Source: Faucicola osloensis_C (lineage in GTDB: Bacteria > Pseudomonadota > Gammaproteobacteria > Pseudomonadales > Moraxellaceae). From it: a DNA stretch of 64,000 nucleotides. The position numbers and the translations under genes are program-made. The stretch is from the NCBI GenBank assembly GCA_019353055.1, contig JABAHL010000012.1:1-64000 (forward strand), written 5' to 3'. Within the stretch, counting starts at the first letter, position 1. Every line of letters starts with the position of its first letter. Positions 24,896-33,822 of the stretch are shown piece after piece. The notes below the pieces were generated by a model that saw only the letters and a list, made by a program, of their open reading frames with translations, had not been told where the DNA came from and did no database searches.

Positions 24896-25642
24896 ATGGA
24901 ACAACTTGTCAAGTTTCACACGCAAAATGGCGTTTTAGAAATTCAATTTAATCGTGCTGATAAAAAAAATGCCCTAACCAATGCCATGTACCAAGCCGTA
25001 CAAACCGCGATGGAACAGGCAAAAAGTGACGATAATATTCGAGTGATTTTATTTACGTCAACGGGGGATTTTTTTACCGCAGGCAATGATCTTGTCGATT
25101 TTTTAACCAAAGCTGAAAACGATAACGCTGAGCTTAATGCGTTAGATTTTGTGCAGTTTTTGGGCGATTATCCCAAACCCATCGTGGCAGCGGTGACAGG
25201 CTCAGGCGTTGGCATTGGCTTGACGCTACTACTTCATTGTGATTTGGTGTATATCGTAGAAAGCGCTAAATTATTAGCCCCATTTGTGGATTTATCGTTG
25301 GTGCCAGAAGCAGGTTCGACCCTTTTACTGACGCAAAAAATTGGTTATCAGCGTGCCTTTGAGGTGTTTGTGATGGGTGAAAAAATCACAGGCAAACAGG
25401 CAGTTGAATTGGGCTTAGCCAACCAAGCTTTTGCTAGTAGCGATGAAGTACTAAGCACGGCGCGCCAAAAAGCAGAAATACTTGCCAAAAAATCGGTGTC
25501 ATCGGTACGACAAACCAAAGACTTGATGCGTAATGCCACAGAAATCCTAGCGCGTATCCAACAAGAAAACATTCACTTTAGTAACCGTCTACAGACGGAT
25601 GAAGTTAAAGCGATACTGCGCAAATTTGTTCATAAACAGTAA
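24896..25642 (+). CDS. Enoyl-CoA hydratase/isomerase family protein
   Basis: The 248-residue crotonase-fold protein has LEIQFNRADKKNALTNAMY, the oxyanion-hole segment GDFFTAGNDLVDF and the second oxyanion element GSGVGIGLTLLLHCDLVY. A conserved acidic residue sits in LVPEAGSTLLL. Only one of the two catalytic glutamates of classical hydratases is evident, so a delta3-delta2 enoyl-CoA isomerase (PaaG/ECI-like) or other acyl-CoA reaction is as likely as hydration. No beta-oxidation partner is adjacent. It converges with thrC across a shared hairpin. Confidence 0.85.
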   Translation: MEQLVKFHTQNGVLEIQFNRADKKNALTNAMYQAVQTAMEQAKSDDNIRVILFTSTGDFFTAGNDLVDFLTKAENDNAELNALDFVQFLGDYPKPIVAAVTGSGVGIGLTLLLHCDLVYIVESAKLLAPFVDLSLVPEAGSTLLLTQKIGYQRAFEVFVMGEKITGKQAVELGLANQAFASSDEVLSTARQKAEILAKKSVSSVRQTKDLMRNATEILARIQQENIHFSNRLQTDEVKAILRKFVHKQ

Positions 25643-25665
25643 GGCAAAAAAGAACAATAATGCAA

Positions 25666-25704
25666 AAAAGCCTTTTAACTAGTAAATTAAAAGGCTTCTA
25701 TTTG
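25666..25704. terminator. Hairpin terminator between enoyl-CoA hydratase gene and thrC
   Basis: AAGCCTTTTAA (25668-25678) pairs with TTAAAAGGCTT (25688-25698), with an A-tract before and a T-rich tract after, so it can serve both convergent genes. Confidence 0.7.
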
Positions 25705-25737
25705 ACCCAATTTATTAGCCAATTTATTAGATAGCCA

Positions 25738-27153
25738 TTATTTGGCTACCACAAACTGTTCAATTTGCGCACGCACCAAATTTGCATCATTATCAAGCAC
25801 AGTCACATACTGCGCCAAGCTTTCGATATTATCGGTATGAGTGGGACGGGGAATGTCAAGTTGACCAACCGCTTCGGTAATGGTCTCGGCAAATTTGGCT
25901 GGCAAGGCGGTTTCAGCGCAAACAATAACTTCACCCTCTTTGCGTACTTCACGAGCCACTTTTATCCCATCAGCGGTGTGCGGGTCAATGAGCTGGTTGT
26001 CTTCGGCATACACTTGTTTGATCGTGGCGATACGGTCGGCATGCGTTGATTTACCCGATGCAAAGCCATATTTGCCATTGATGTTCGCCATCAAATCCGA
26101 CATATCAAAGCCTTTGCCTGCGTTGACATCCTGCCAAAGCGTATGGATTTTTTCGCCATTTTTCTCAGCGAGCAGGTACACAAAACGCTCGAAATTCGAC
26201 GCTTTTGAAATATCCATCGATGGGCTTGATGTCACATAAGTCTTGTCAGCGGTACGGGGGCTATATTTGCCGGTAGTAAAAAAGTCGTGCAGAACGTCGT
26301 TTTCGTTGGTGGCAACGATTAAACGCTCGATGGGTAATCCCATTTCACGGGCAATATGTCCCGCGCAGATATTACCAAAGTTACCCGATGGCACGCAGAA
26401 ACTGACCTTTTCGCTATTGTCAGTGGTGCTGGCAAAATAACCTTTAAAATAGTAGACGATTTGCGCGAGGATACGACCCCAGTTAATAGAGTTGACAGTT
26501 CCAAGGCTGTATTTGGCTTTAAACTCAGCATCTTGCTGCAGGGCTTTTACGATGTCTTGGCAGTCATCGAACATACCTTTGATGGCGATGTTATGGATAT
26601 TTTTGTCGTCTAGGCTATACATTTGTGCGCGCTGGAATTCACTCATTTTGCCATGGGGCGACATCATGAACACTTCGATATTGTCTTTGCCACGCAACGC
26701 ATATTCAGCAGCTGAACCTGTATCGCCTGATGTCGCACCGATGATGGTCAAACGCTCATTTTTTTTCTTTAACACATACTCAAAAGCATTGCCCAAAAAC
26801 TGCATAGCTATGTCTTTAAATGCCAGCGTGGGACCGTTTGATAACTCGATGATTTTGATGCCATCTTTGAGTGTGCGAACAGGGGTGATATCGGGATTGC
26901 CAAATGCCTGCACGGTGTAAGTTTTATCAATCAGTGTTTTTAAATCATCTTTTGGGATATCGGTGGCGAATAATTGCATGATTTCAAAGGCAAGCTCAGG
27001 GTAGCTTAAAGTGCGCCATTGGGTGAGGGTTGCTTCATCAATCTGTGGGTATTCTTCAGGTAGCATTAAGCCGCCGTCTGGGGCAAGCCCCATCAGTAAC
27101 ACATCGCTAAATTGCATAGGGGCTGTTTTGCCACGGGTGCTGATATAGTTCAT
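25738..27153 (-). CDS. thrC: Threonine synthase
   Basis: ThrC is a PLP enzyme converting O-phospho-homoserine to threonine. I start at ATG 27153 (MNYISTRGKTAPMQF, 471 residues), preceded by GGAAAG; an ATG four codons upstream lacks a ribosome site. The PLP lysine is K113 in NGPTLAFKDIAMQF. GATSGDTGSAAEYAL binds the phosphate, and SVNSINWGRI-type and CVPSGNFGNICAGH segments follow. Length fits the long form found in Pseudomonas. The usual hom neighbour is absent here. Confidence 0.94.
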   Translation of the reverse strand: MNYISTRGKTAPMQFSDVLLMGLAPDGGLMLPEEYPQIDEATLTQWRTLSYPELAFEIMQLFATDIPKDDLKTLIDKTYTVQAFGNPDITPVRTLKDGIKIIELSNGPTLAFKDIAMQFLGNAFEYVLKKKNERLTIIGATSGDTGSAAEYALRGKDNIEVFMMSPHGKMSEFQRAQMYSLDDKNIHNIAIKGMFDDCQDIVKALQQDAEFKAKYSLGTVNSINWGRILAQIVYYFKGYFASTTDNSEKVSFCVPSGNFGNICAGHIAREMGLPIERLIVATNENDVLHDFFTTGKYSPRTADKTYVTSSPSMDISKASNFERFVYLLAEKNGEKIHTLWQDVNAGKGFDMSDLMANINGKYGFASGKSTHADRIATIKQVYAEDNQLIDPHTADGIKVAREVRKEGEVIVCAETALPAKFAETITEAVGQLDIPRPTHTDNIESLAQYVTVLDNDANLVRAQIEQFVVAK

Positions 27154-27221
27154 CTTTCCATCCATTTAATCAATTTGATGCAGTTTAGCATAAACCTAGC
27201 ATTACGATGAATGCCAATTTT

Positions 27222-28574
27222 TTACCCACGTTTTTGCAGTAAGGCATAATAAAAGCCATCGCCATCGTTTTGACGAAGCGGCAAGCATTGATAACCGATG
27301 TCCCGTTTGATTTGGTTAGGTAAATTAAGGCTAAAATCCACGATTTGCGCCGCTTTATGTGTGGCTAAAAACGCTTGTAATTGATTTTCATTCTCTGCTT
27401 TTAACATCGAGCAAGTGATATAGAGTAGATATCCGTTACTCGCTAAATTATGCCAACAGCTTGCTAAAATATTGGCTTGTAACGCGGCAGTTTGCCCCAC
27501 GTCTTGTTCGGTGCGTAGCAGTGCGATATCAGGATGGCGGCGAATCACACCCGTTGCAGTGCAAGGTGCATCAAGCACTATCACATCAAATTGGGTATCG
27601 GCTTGAAACGTTGTAGCATCCTCACATACCAATTGTACATTTTCTTGGTTTAACTGCAAACGCTCAAGGTTTTGGCTCACCCGTTGCAACCGTTTTTCAT
27701 CGTTGTCCAAAGCGATTACATGCGCGATATTTTGATGTTTCACGTGAAACGTTTTTGACTGAGCAAGCTCTAATAAATGCGCCAGTTTACCCCCAGGCGC
27801 AGTGCAAGCATCGAGTACCGTCAAAGATTTATCCAAGGCGAGGCTTGCCAAAATATGCGCTGATAACTGGGCATGTTTGTCTTGCACACTGACCCATCCT
27901 TCGGCAAATTTAGGCAAATCGGTGATTCTTATAGCGTCAGTGAGTTGAATGGTTTGCACTTTCTCAAAGCCAATGGACACTAGGGCAAACCCGATGCCTT
28001 GTTGGGTTAATATATCGGCATAATCCTCTACACTACAAAATTTGCGATTGACGCGTAAGAATATGGGCGCAGGTTGGCGAAGCGCTTGTCCAAGCTCGGC
28101 ATAATATTCACCCCAATCCTGTTTGAGCTGTTTGGCAAGCCAATTGGGTAGACTGTGGTTTTTCTCAATTTTCTTGGCAAATTTGGCAGGGTTTTTTTGC
28201 ACCTTTCGCAGTATGGCATTGATAAGTCCAGCACCGTAACCTTTATCGAGTTGTTTGACTGCTTCGACCGTTTCACCAATTGCCGCGTAATCTGGCGTGT
28301 CCATATACAGTAGTTGGTAAAGTCCGATATTGAGTGCTGCCCATACGCCTTTGTCAGTGACTTCATGCTCAATCAAGCTTTCACCAATACGAGCGAGTGC
28401 CCACCATTGACGCAGTGTGCCAAGCAATAATTCATGGGCAAAGCCTTTGTCTTTTTCGCTCACTTGGTTGAGTAGTGGGTCAAGCAAGCTAGCTAATGAC
28501 TCACCTTGTTGGATACGCTCAAGGGTGGCGACAACTTTGGCGCGAGTGTTAAGCTGAGAATGTAATTGGGTCAT
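27222..28574 (-). CDS. rsmB: 16S rRNA (cytosine(967)-C5)-methyltransferase
   Basis: RsmB methylates C967 of 16S rRNA. It has an N-terminal NusB-like helical domain (about 1-140; KGFAHELLLGTLRQWW) and a Rossmann methyltransferase domain. The SAM motif is DACTAPGGKLAHLLEL, followed by the DAPCTATGVIRRHPD motif and ITCSMLKAENE, which contains the catalytic Cys of the TCS motif. It lies 15 bases downstream of fmt on the same strand, the usual fmt-rsmB operon. A parS-like site at 27736-27751 lies within the gene, encoding FHVKHQ. Confidence 0.95.
   Translation of the reverse strand: MTQLHSQLNTRAKVVATLERIQQGESLASLLDPLLNQVSEKDKGFAHELLLGTLRQWWALARIGESLIEHEVTDKGVWAALNIGLYQLLYMDTPDYAAIGETVEAVKQLDKGYGAGLINAILRKVQKNPAKFAKKIEKNHSLPNWLAKQLKQDWGEYYAELGQALRQPAPIFLRVNRKFCSVEDYADILTQQGIGFALVSIGFEKVQTIQLTDAIRITDLPKFAEGWVSVQDKHAQLSAHILASLALDKSLTVLDACTAPGGKLAHLLELAQSKTFHVKHQNIAHVIALDNDEKRLQRVSQNLERLQLNQENVQLVCEDATTFQADTQFDVIVLDAPCTATGVIRRHPDIALLRTEQDVGQTAALQANILASCWHNLASNGYLLYITCSMLKAENENQLQAFLATHKAAQIVDFSLNLPNQIKRDIGYQCLPLRQNDGDGFYYALLQKRG
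27736..27751. other. parS-like site inside rsmB
   Basis: TGTTTCACGTGAAACG matches 15 of 16 consensus bases, with a perfect TTTCACGTGAAA core. Confidence 0.82.
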
Positions 28575-28589
28575 GATGTGCCTAATTGG

Positions 28590-29606
28590 TTATGAGTGAA
28601 AAATATCACCATCGTTGAGTTTATCTCCATTGGCAATTTGCTCAGCGGTTAACGGCTTACCACCTGGCCACTGCATTTGGGTGATATTAATCAGATGTTG
28701 TACACCCTGATGTTGGTGGTTGGTCGCGTTTTTGCCACAGGCGACCAAAATCGCATTACGACCCACACTGACGACTTTACCTGCGGGTTCATGGGTTTGT
28801 TGGTCGAGTTTAATGGGCGCTGCTTCTATTATTTTGATACGGCTGTTGGGGTCTTTATGTTCTTCAAGATAGGTAAAGGCATTTAACGCACGGATTTGAC
28901 GCTGAATACTGATGGCATCATTTTGCCAGTTAATCTCACCGTCTGCCGTGGTGATTTTCTCGGCATAATTGGCCAAAGCGTCGTCTTGTTTTTCGGCTTT
29001 TTGTTGATAGTTTTCTAAATCAGACAACACCGTGACAATGGCTTCACCGCCTAATTTGGCTAATTTATCATGCAATAGTTGGGTGGTATCTGTGTCAGTG
29101 ATGGGGCATGCTACTTTATACAGCATATCGCCCGTGTCGAGTCCCTGCGCCATTTGCATAATGGTAATGCCTGTAGTGTCATCACCTGCTAAAATCGCAC
29201 GCTGAATGGGCGCTGCACCGCGCCAGCGTGGCAATAATGAGCCATGAATATTGATACAGCCAAATTTTGGGGTATGTAGCACGCCAAGCGGTAAAATCAA
29301 CCCATAAGCCGCTACCACCATGATATCGGGTCGATAGTGTTTAAGTGTTTCACGTGAAACATTGCCATCGGCTGATTTTAAGCTAAAACTTTCGGGTTGT
29401 TCCACCGCAATATTATTTGCTAAGGCAAGGGCTTTGACGGGCGACGCGCTAATTTTTTGCCCTCGACCAGATTTGCGGTCAGGTTGTGTATAGACTGCCA
29501 CAATGTCAATATTAAGGGCTTTTTGGTGACTGATGAGTGCTTGTAAGGCGACTTTAGCAAATTCGGGCGTACCAGCAAATACGACCCTAAGCGGGGTTTG
29601 AGACAT
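28590..29606 (-). CDS. fmt: Methionyl-tRNA formyltransferase
   Basis: Fmt formylates initiator Met-tRNA using 10-formyl-THF. The N-terminal domain has RVVFAGTPEFAKVALQAL, then HGSLLPRWRGAAPIQRAI with the catalytic His and the nearby Asn in CINIHGS. TGDMLYKV and a C-terminal OB-like domain follow. The 338-residue length is about 20 above E. coli, mostly a His/Gln-containing C-terminal insertion near NATNHQHQGVQH. It is first in the fmt-rsmB pair. A perfect parS lies within it at 29346-29361, encoding NVSRETL. The partner def gene is 30 kb away. Confidence 0.95.
   Translation of the reverse strand: MSQTPLRVVFAGTPEFAKVALQALISHQKALNIDIVAVYTQPDRKSGRGQKISASPVKALALANNIAVEQPESFSLKSADGNVSRETLKHYRPDIMVVAAYGLILPLGVLHTPKFGCINIHGSLLPRWRGAAPIQRAILAGDDTTGITIMQMAQGLDTGDMLYKVACPITDTDTTQLLHDKLAKLGGEAIVTVLSDLENYQQKAEKQDDALANYAEKITTADGEINWQNDAISIQRQIRALNAFTYLEEHKDPNSRIKIIEAAPIKLDQQTHEPAGKVVSVGRNAILVACGKNATNHQHQGVQHLINITQMQWPGGKPLTAEQIANGDKLNDGDIFHS
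29346..29361. other. parS site (perfect) inside fmt
   Basis: TGTTTCACGTGAAACA, perfect 16-base palindrome, read on the minus strand as Val-Ser-Arg-Glu-Thr within fmt. Confidence 0.9.
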
Positions 29607-29742
29607 GATAAATTTCGGCTTAAATACAATAAATTTCTGCTATTATAATATGAATTGGCACAATACTTAAATCTAGCATTGTGATGATGGTTTTTTTTCT
29701 TTTACCTTCATTGACCGTTTTCTTTATTGGGTATATCACGCT

Positions 29743-32565
29743 GTGTCAAACCAGTTTTCTCTCTACAATCGCCCAGCAGCTCGGCGACTCATCATAACCT
29801 TAGTGGCTATCGAGCTGATACTAATAGTGGCAGGTTATGGACTGCTTTGGCTTTATGCATTGCAGCAGCAACAGCAGCTTGGTAAAAGCTACCTCGTTGA
29901 ACTGGTTGATAAACTCAATCATAAAATTACCCACGGTGAGCACGATTGGAGTCAGGTTAATTTAGACCAACATGAAGTGATTGAAAATTATCAGTTGATT
30001 GTCTTTGAGCCAACCGGTGATACTACCGTTGTCAAAAACAACCATAACGATTTCTCTGACGCCTTACCCAATTGGACGCTATCTGCCAAACAAAGCAATA
30101 AAATATTTTATGATGCTCGTGGCTTTGAAGTTTGGCAGAATCTGGCAGCGGGTTACCGCTTATACGTTAAAGTACAATATTTCTCGTTTTGGCGTAATTT
30201 TGCCAACCCTATCTATTTGCTGCCGCTGCTACTAGGGCTTTGCCTATTTTTATATGTGATGATTCAGCTGCGAAAGAGTTACGAGGTTTGGTATAAATTT
30301 CTCGATTATGCCCAAAATTTGCAATTGCAAATCAGTGAAGGTTATCAGCCAGCCAAGCTTTATGAGTTTCGTAACCACCCTGAAACGCGCTATTTAGCTC
30401 AGCTGTTTAACCGATATGCTTATAAGATGGGGCAATATTATGATAAGGTTCGCGAGTTAACTTATCGACAAAATATTTTGATCGATACTTCACCAATTTT
30501 GCTATTTATCATGAGCAGAAATGGTCGGATTGTGTACTTTAACCATAAATTTTCGCAAGTGTTTAATACCCCGTTTCAACAGGGGTCGATGTATATTCTC
30601 AGCGACTTTATCACCGGTGCCAATAAAACCACGCAGCAGCTACTAAGTTCCCTCGAAAATATTCAGACTTATGCGACTTTACCCGTGACCAATCTACAGC
30701 GAAATCTGTATTTTGATTTACGCATTACCCCGTATTATAACCGTTTTGGTCAACTACAAGGTTATAGCTGTGGCTTAGAAGATACCACCGATTATCACGG
30801 TAAACTGCAAAAAGCGTGGGTAGAAGATAAATTTACTGCCGATAAATTAACCAGTTTTAATAAAATGTGGGCAGTAGTGGGACATGAATTACGTACCCCA
30901 CTGAGTGGTCTAGTTGGCATGATAGATTTACTTGCTGAAGATAAAGCGCAGTTTAATAGCGAGCAACAAGAAACCATCGCAACCTTGCAACAATCTAGCC
31001 AGACCATGATTCAACTGCTCAATGATATGCTGGATGTTGCCAAATTAGACGCAGGCAAGCTACAAACCAATGTCACGTCTATTGATCTCTTGAAGTTACT
31101 ACGCCAAACTACCGAACTGATGCTTGGTAATGCCCGACGTCAAAAAATTAGTTTGTATATTTTTGTGGATCCCCTTACCCCACGTTTCATTGATTGTGAT
31201 GAAGGTAAATTACGCCAAATTATTTTAAACTTATTGACCAATGCGGTGAAATTCACCCGAGAGGGCTACGTGGCTATCACGGTTGATAAAACCGATAGCC
31301 ATCACCCATTAATCAAGGCTAAAACCAGCCAAAATACCACTGTCAGCAAAGCTTGGTTAAAAATATCAGTAAAAGATACCGGCTTGGGCATTACAGAAAA
31401 AGACCAACAAAAGTTATTTTCCTACTTTGGACAAGCCAATGATTCCATTAGTCGGCAGTTTGGCGGTACAGGGCTGGGTTTAGCTATTTCAAATAGTTTT
31501 TCACATTTGTTGGGCGGGTTTATTCATTTAGAAAGTCAATTTGGTCAAGGGAGTGAATTCCAACTATTTCTACCGATTCCAAAGTTTAGTCTGCAGTCTG
31601 CTTACCAATATAAAACTGGTAATTTAAGGGTAACACTCATTATTATCTCGCCATTTTCTATCTTTGAGCGAGTGAATAAAGTTTTAAATTATGTGGAATT
31701 ATCGCACCATATCTTCACAGGTATTGATGAAGCCGTTATCGATACGATTAATAACCTTGATTTGCAAGGCTTGATGCCGGTCTTTGTGATTGATGATGTA
31801 GCACTCAAAGCCAATAACCAGTTATTAGATCATATTCATTTTTATGCTGATGCGATTAAAATTATTTTAAGCATGGAATCCCCCAAAACTTTGCCACCCG
31901 AACACCAATTACAATTTGATGGGTATTTGCAAAAACCTGCGTCTTTAAGCCACTTGATTGCAGAGGTGAATCATCTATATGAGTTAAAAATCAGAAAAGA
32001 AAAAACCAATACCCATCTCCCCGTACAACTGGCATTTAAGCAATTTCTGCAGCAGTACCCTAATCTCTCTCATTCTAGCGTTAGCGTAGCATCCGCACCG
32101 CCACCCGTTAATAACTATAATGTCTTATTGGATACACCAATGCAATTGTTTGATAATGGGCAAACGAGTGTTGATAGCCCAACCGATGCGCATCACTCTA
32201 GTCAAAAATTGATACTAATAGCAGAAGACAACCCCGTTAACCAAAAAATTGCCAAAAAACATTTGGAAACCTTGGGTTATCGGTATCTTGTAGCCGATGA
32301 TGGCGAGCAAGCGGTTAAGTTACTTAGTGAAAATCGTCAGCGAATCGGACTTGTGTTGATGGACTGTCGTATGCCAATCTTAGATGGTATTGAAGCCACA
32401 CGTATTATTCGTCTCAAGAAAGATAGTGTGCCGATTGTTGCCTTAACCGCCAACGATTCTGATGATGATAGAAATATCTGTTTAGAAGCAGGCATGGACA
32501 GTTTTTTGACCAAACCTATCAACAAGCAAAAACTCATCGAAGCCATCAACCATTACATGGTCTGA
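29743..32565 (+). CDS. Hybrid sensor histidine kinase/response regulator (GacS/BarA-like)
   Basis: The 940-residue inner-membrane kinase has TM1 at about 16-38, a periplasmic sensor of about 110 residues, TM2 (NPIYLLPLLLGLCLFLYVMIQL, about 154-175), a HAMP-like linker and a PAS-like segment (TSPILLFIMSRNGRIVYFN). A HisKA domain follows with H381 in VVGHELRTPLSGL. The HATPase domain has ILNLLTNAVKFT, DTGLGI and GGTGLGLAIS. After a divergent spacer comes a receiver domain with phospho-acceptor D874 in LVLMDCRMPILDG and K in FLTKPI. There is no C-terminal HPt domain, unlike GacS/BarA, so phosphorelay needs a separate HPt protein. The start is GTG with no strong ribosome site. Confidence 0.88.
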   Translation: MSNQFSLYNRPAARRLIITLVAIELILIVAGYGLLWLYALQQQQQLGKSYLVELVDKLNHKITHGEHDWSQVNLDQHEVIENYQLIVFEPTGDTTVVKNNHNDFSDALPNWTLSAKQSNKIFYDARGFEVWQNLAAGYRLYVKVQYFSFWRNFANPIYLLPLLLGLCLFLYVMIQLRKSYEVWYKFLDYAQNLQLQISEGYQPAKLYEFRNHPETRYLAQLFNRYAYKMGQYYDKVRELTYRQNILIDTSPILLFIMSRNGRIVYFNHKFSQVFNTPFQQGSMYILSDFITGANKTTQQLLSSLENIQTYATLPVTNLQRNLYFDLRITPYYNRFGQLQGYSCGLEDTTDYHGKLQKAWVEDKFTADKLTSFNKMWAVVGHELRTPLSGLVGMIDLLAEDKAQFNSEQQETIATLQQSSQTMIQLLNDMLDVAKLDAGKLQTNVTSIDLLKLLRQTTELMLGNARRQKISLYIFVDPLTPRFIDCDEGKLRQIILNLLTNAVKFTREGYVAITVDKTDSHHPLIKAKTSQNTTVSKAWLKISVKDTGLGITEKDQQKLFSYFGQANDSISRQFGGTGLGLAISNSFSHLLGGFIHLESQFGQGSEFQLFLPIPKFSLQSAYQYKTGNLRVTLIIISPFSIFERVNKVLNYVELSHHIFTGIDEAVIDTINNLDLQGLMPVFVIDDVALKANNQLLDHIHFYADAIKIILSMESPKTLPPEHQLQFDGYLQKPASLSHLIAEVNHLYELKIRKEKTNTHLPVQLAFKQFLQQYPNLSHSSVSVASAPPPVNNYNVLLDTPMQLFDNGQTSVDSPTDAHHSSQKLILIAEDNPVNQKIAKKHLETLGYRYLVADDGEQAVKLLSENRQRIGLVLMDCRMPILDGIEATRIIRLKKDSVPIVALTANDSDDDRNICLEAGMDSFLTKPINKQKLIEAINHYMV

Positions 32566-32571
32566 GACAAT

Positions 32572-32603
32572 AAAAAAAGACCAAATTAACTTGGTCTTTT
32601 TTT
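32572..32603. terminator. Bidirectional terminator after the hybrid kinase gene
   Basis: AAAAAAAGACCAA and TTGGTCTTTTTTT are a perfect stem with A/T tracts on both sides. Confidence 0.85.
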
Positions 32604-32688
32604 GTTTGAAGTAAAACGTTATTAGGGTCGAGTTTTAAAAGTAAATTGGTTGGTGGTTTTTTGTCCATCATTATAAACCAGTTGCGCT

Positions 32689-33357
32689 CTATTTGCTAAA
32701 TCCATTTTGTTGGAGGAAATTTAAGGTAATACCTTCATGGTTAGCATGTGACATGTTGCCTGATGTTGACACAAGAAGCTTTTCTAAATATCTGGCTACC
32801 ACATCCACCTCGATGTTAACTTTTGTTGCCACTTTCCAATGTCTGGCTATGTTGGTGACCTGCGCTGTATGCGGGATGATATTTAAACTAATCACATTAC
32901 CTTCTACCAAATTACTGGTCAGGCTAATACCATCGACCGTTACAGAACCCTTGGTAGCGACATATTTGGTAAACTCGCTTGGAATCTCAATCTCTATGTA
33001 AATCGAGCGCGAATCATTTTTTATCAGTTTAACCGTACCCGTGGTATCAACATGACCGCTGACAATGTGTCCGCCAAATCGTGTAGTAGGCAACATGGCT
33101 TTTTCAAGGTTTAATACATCACCTACTTGCCATTGTTGCATCGCTGTTTTATTGAGTGTTTCACGTGAAACATCAACGGCGTACCAGTCTTTACCTTGTT
33201 CTACAACAGTGAGACAAATCCCATTACTTGCAATCGAGTCCCCCAATTTGATATCAGCAAAGTCCAAATAGTCAGATTGAACTTTTAAGCGTACATCACC
33301 CTGTGTTGGCGTAATCGCAACGATTTTTCCAGTAGCTTCAATAATACCTGTGAACAT
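32689..33357 (-). CDS. ribE: Riboflavin synthase, alpha chain
   Basis: Riboflavin synthase dismutates two 6,7-dimethyl-8-ribityllumazine molecules to riboflavin. The 222-residue protein has the family's two lumazine-binding repeats. Repeat 1 starts MFTGIIEATGKIV with SIASNGICLTVVE; repeat 2 starts GHIVSGHVDTTGTV with SVTVDGISLTSN. A trimerising C-terminal helix ends the protein. It follows ribD on the minus strand but is separated from it by an unusual 465-bp gap. A perfect parS at 33157-33172 encodes DVSRETL in the inter-repeat region. Also called ribC in E. coli. Confidence 0.95.
   Translation of the reverse strand: MFTGIIEATGKIVAITPTQGDVRLKVQSDYLDFADIKLGDSIASNGICLTVVEQGKDWYAVDVSRETLNKTAMQQWQVGDVLNLEKAMLPTTRFGGHIVSGHVDTTGTVKLIKNDSRSIYIEIEIPSEFTKYVATKGSVTVDGISLTSNLVEGNVISLNIIPHTAQVTNIARHWKVATKVNIEVDVVARYLEKLLVSTSGNMSHANHEGITLNFLQQNGFSK
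33157..33172. other. parS site (perfect) inside ribE
   Basis: TGTTTCACGTGAAACA, perfect palindrome, read as Val-Ser-Arg-Glu-Thr within ribE on the minus strand. Confidence 0.9.
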
Positions 33358-33612
33358 TGTTTATCCTAGTTTTTTATCATAACAATGCATTTTAATGTAC
33401 TTTTACAACTATCACAAACATAAAATATTATTTAGAATAATTAAATTATAATCAGTGATCAACGCTAATTCAAATCGAGCATCAAGCGTTCAAAAATTGA
33501 AATGATAGAGGTAACTTTTGGTGGATAACTTATTATCATAGAATACTTATGACCTTATTTCTCTACTTATCCACTGGTCATAATTATGATAGGTAACGGG
33601 TGTTTTGTACGA

Positions 33613-33628
33613 TGTTTCATGTGAAACA
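33613..33628. other. Variant parS-like palindrome (CATGTG centre)
   Basis: TGTTTCATGTGAAACA, 15 of 16 consensus bases; the central CACGTG is CATGTG. Intergenic between ribD and ribE. Confidence 0.6.
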
Positions 33629-33671
33629 CCGCTTATAGTCTAGTATTACAGTAAAATTTGAATCTAGTTAT

Positions 33672-33687
33672 TGTTTCATGTGAAACA
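33672..33687. other. Variant parS-like palindrome next to a DnaA box
   Basis: TGTTTCATGTGAAACA, identical to the 33613 copy, followed after one base by the perfect DnaA box TTATCCACA at 33689. Confidence 0.6.
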
Positions 33688-33822
33688 CTTATCCACAAAA
33701 GAAATGCTGGTTTTAACGTAGTTATTAAATTTAGCTAACAATGTGGATAAGTTTTAAAAAGTAAAGAATATATCAGGTTAACTATTTTTTTGTGCAAGAT
33801 TTACCTAGCCGATTGTGTGGAT

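Larger units (their letters stand above)
33358..33822. other. ribD-ribE gap with DnaA boxes and variant parS sites
   Basis: This AT-rich 465-bp stretch has no plausible gene. DnaA-box matches are TTATCCACA at 33689-33697 (perfect, plus strand), TGTGGATAA at 33742-33750 (perfect, minus), TTATCCACT at 33567-33575 and GGTGGATAA at 33530-33538 (one mismatch each), and TGTGGATTT at 33816-33824 (two mismatches). Two TGTTTCATGTGAAACA palindromes lie at 33613 and 33672, the second one base from a perfect DnaA box. Candidates are an accessory origin, a DnaA-titration locus or a control site linking DnaA and ParB. The strand switch and dnaA lie 7 kb away, so the main origin is more likely upstream of dnaA. 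Confidence 0.65.

Noticed and set aside
26356..26920. Plus-strand frames across thrC
   Set aside because: Shadow frames opposite a confidently identified thrC.
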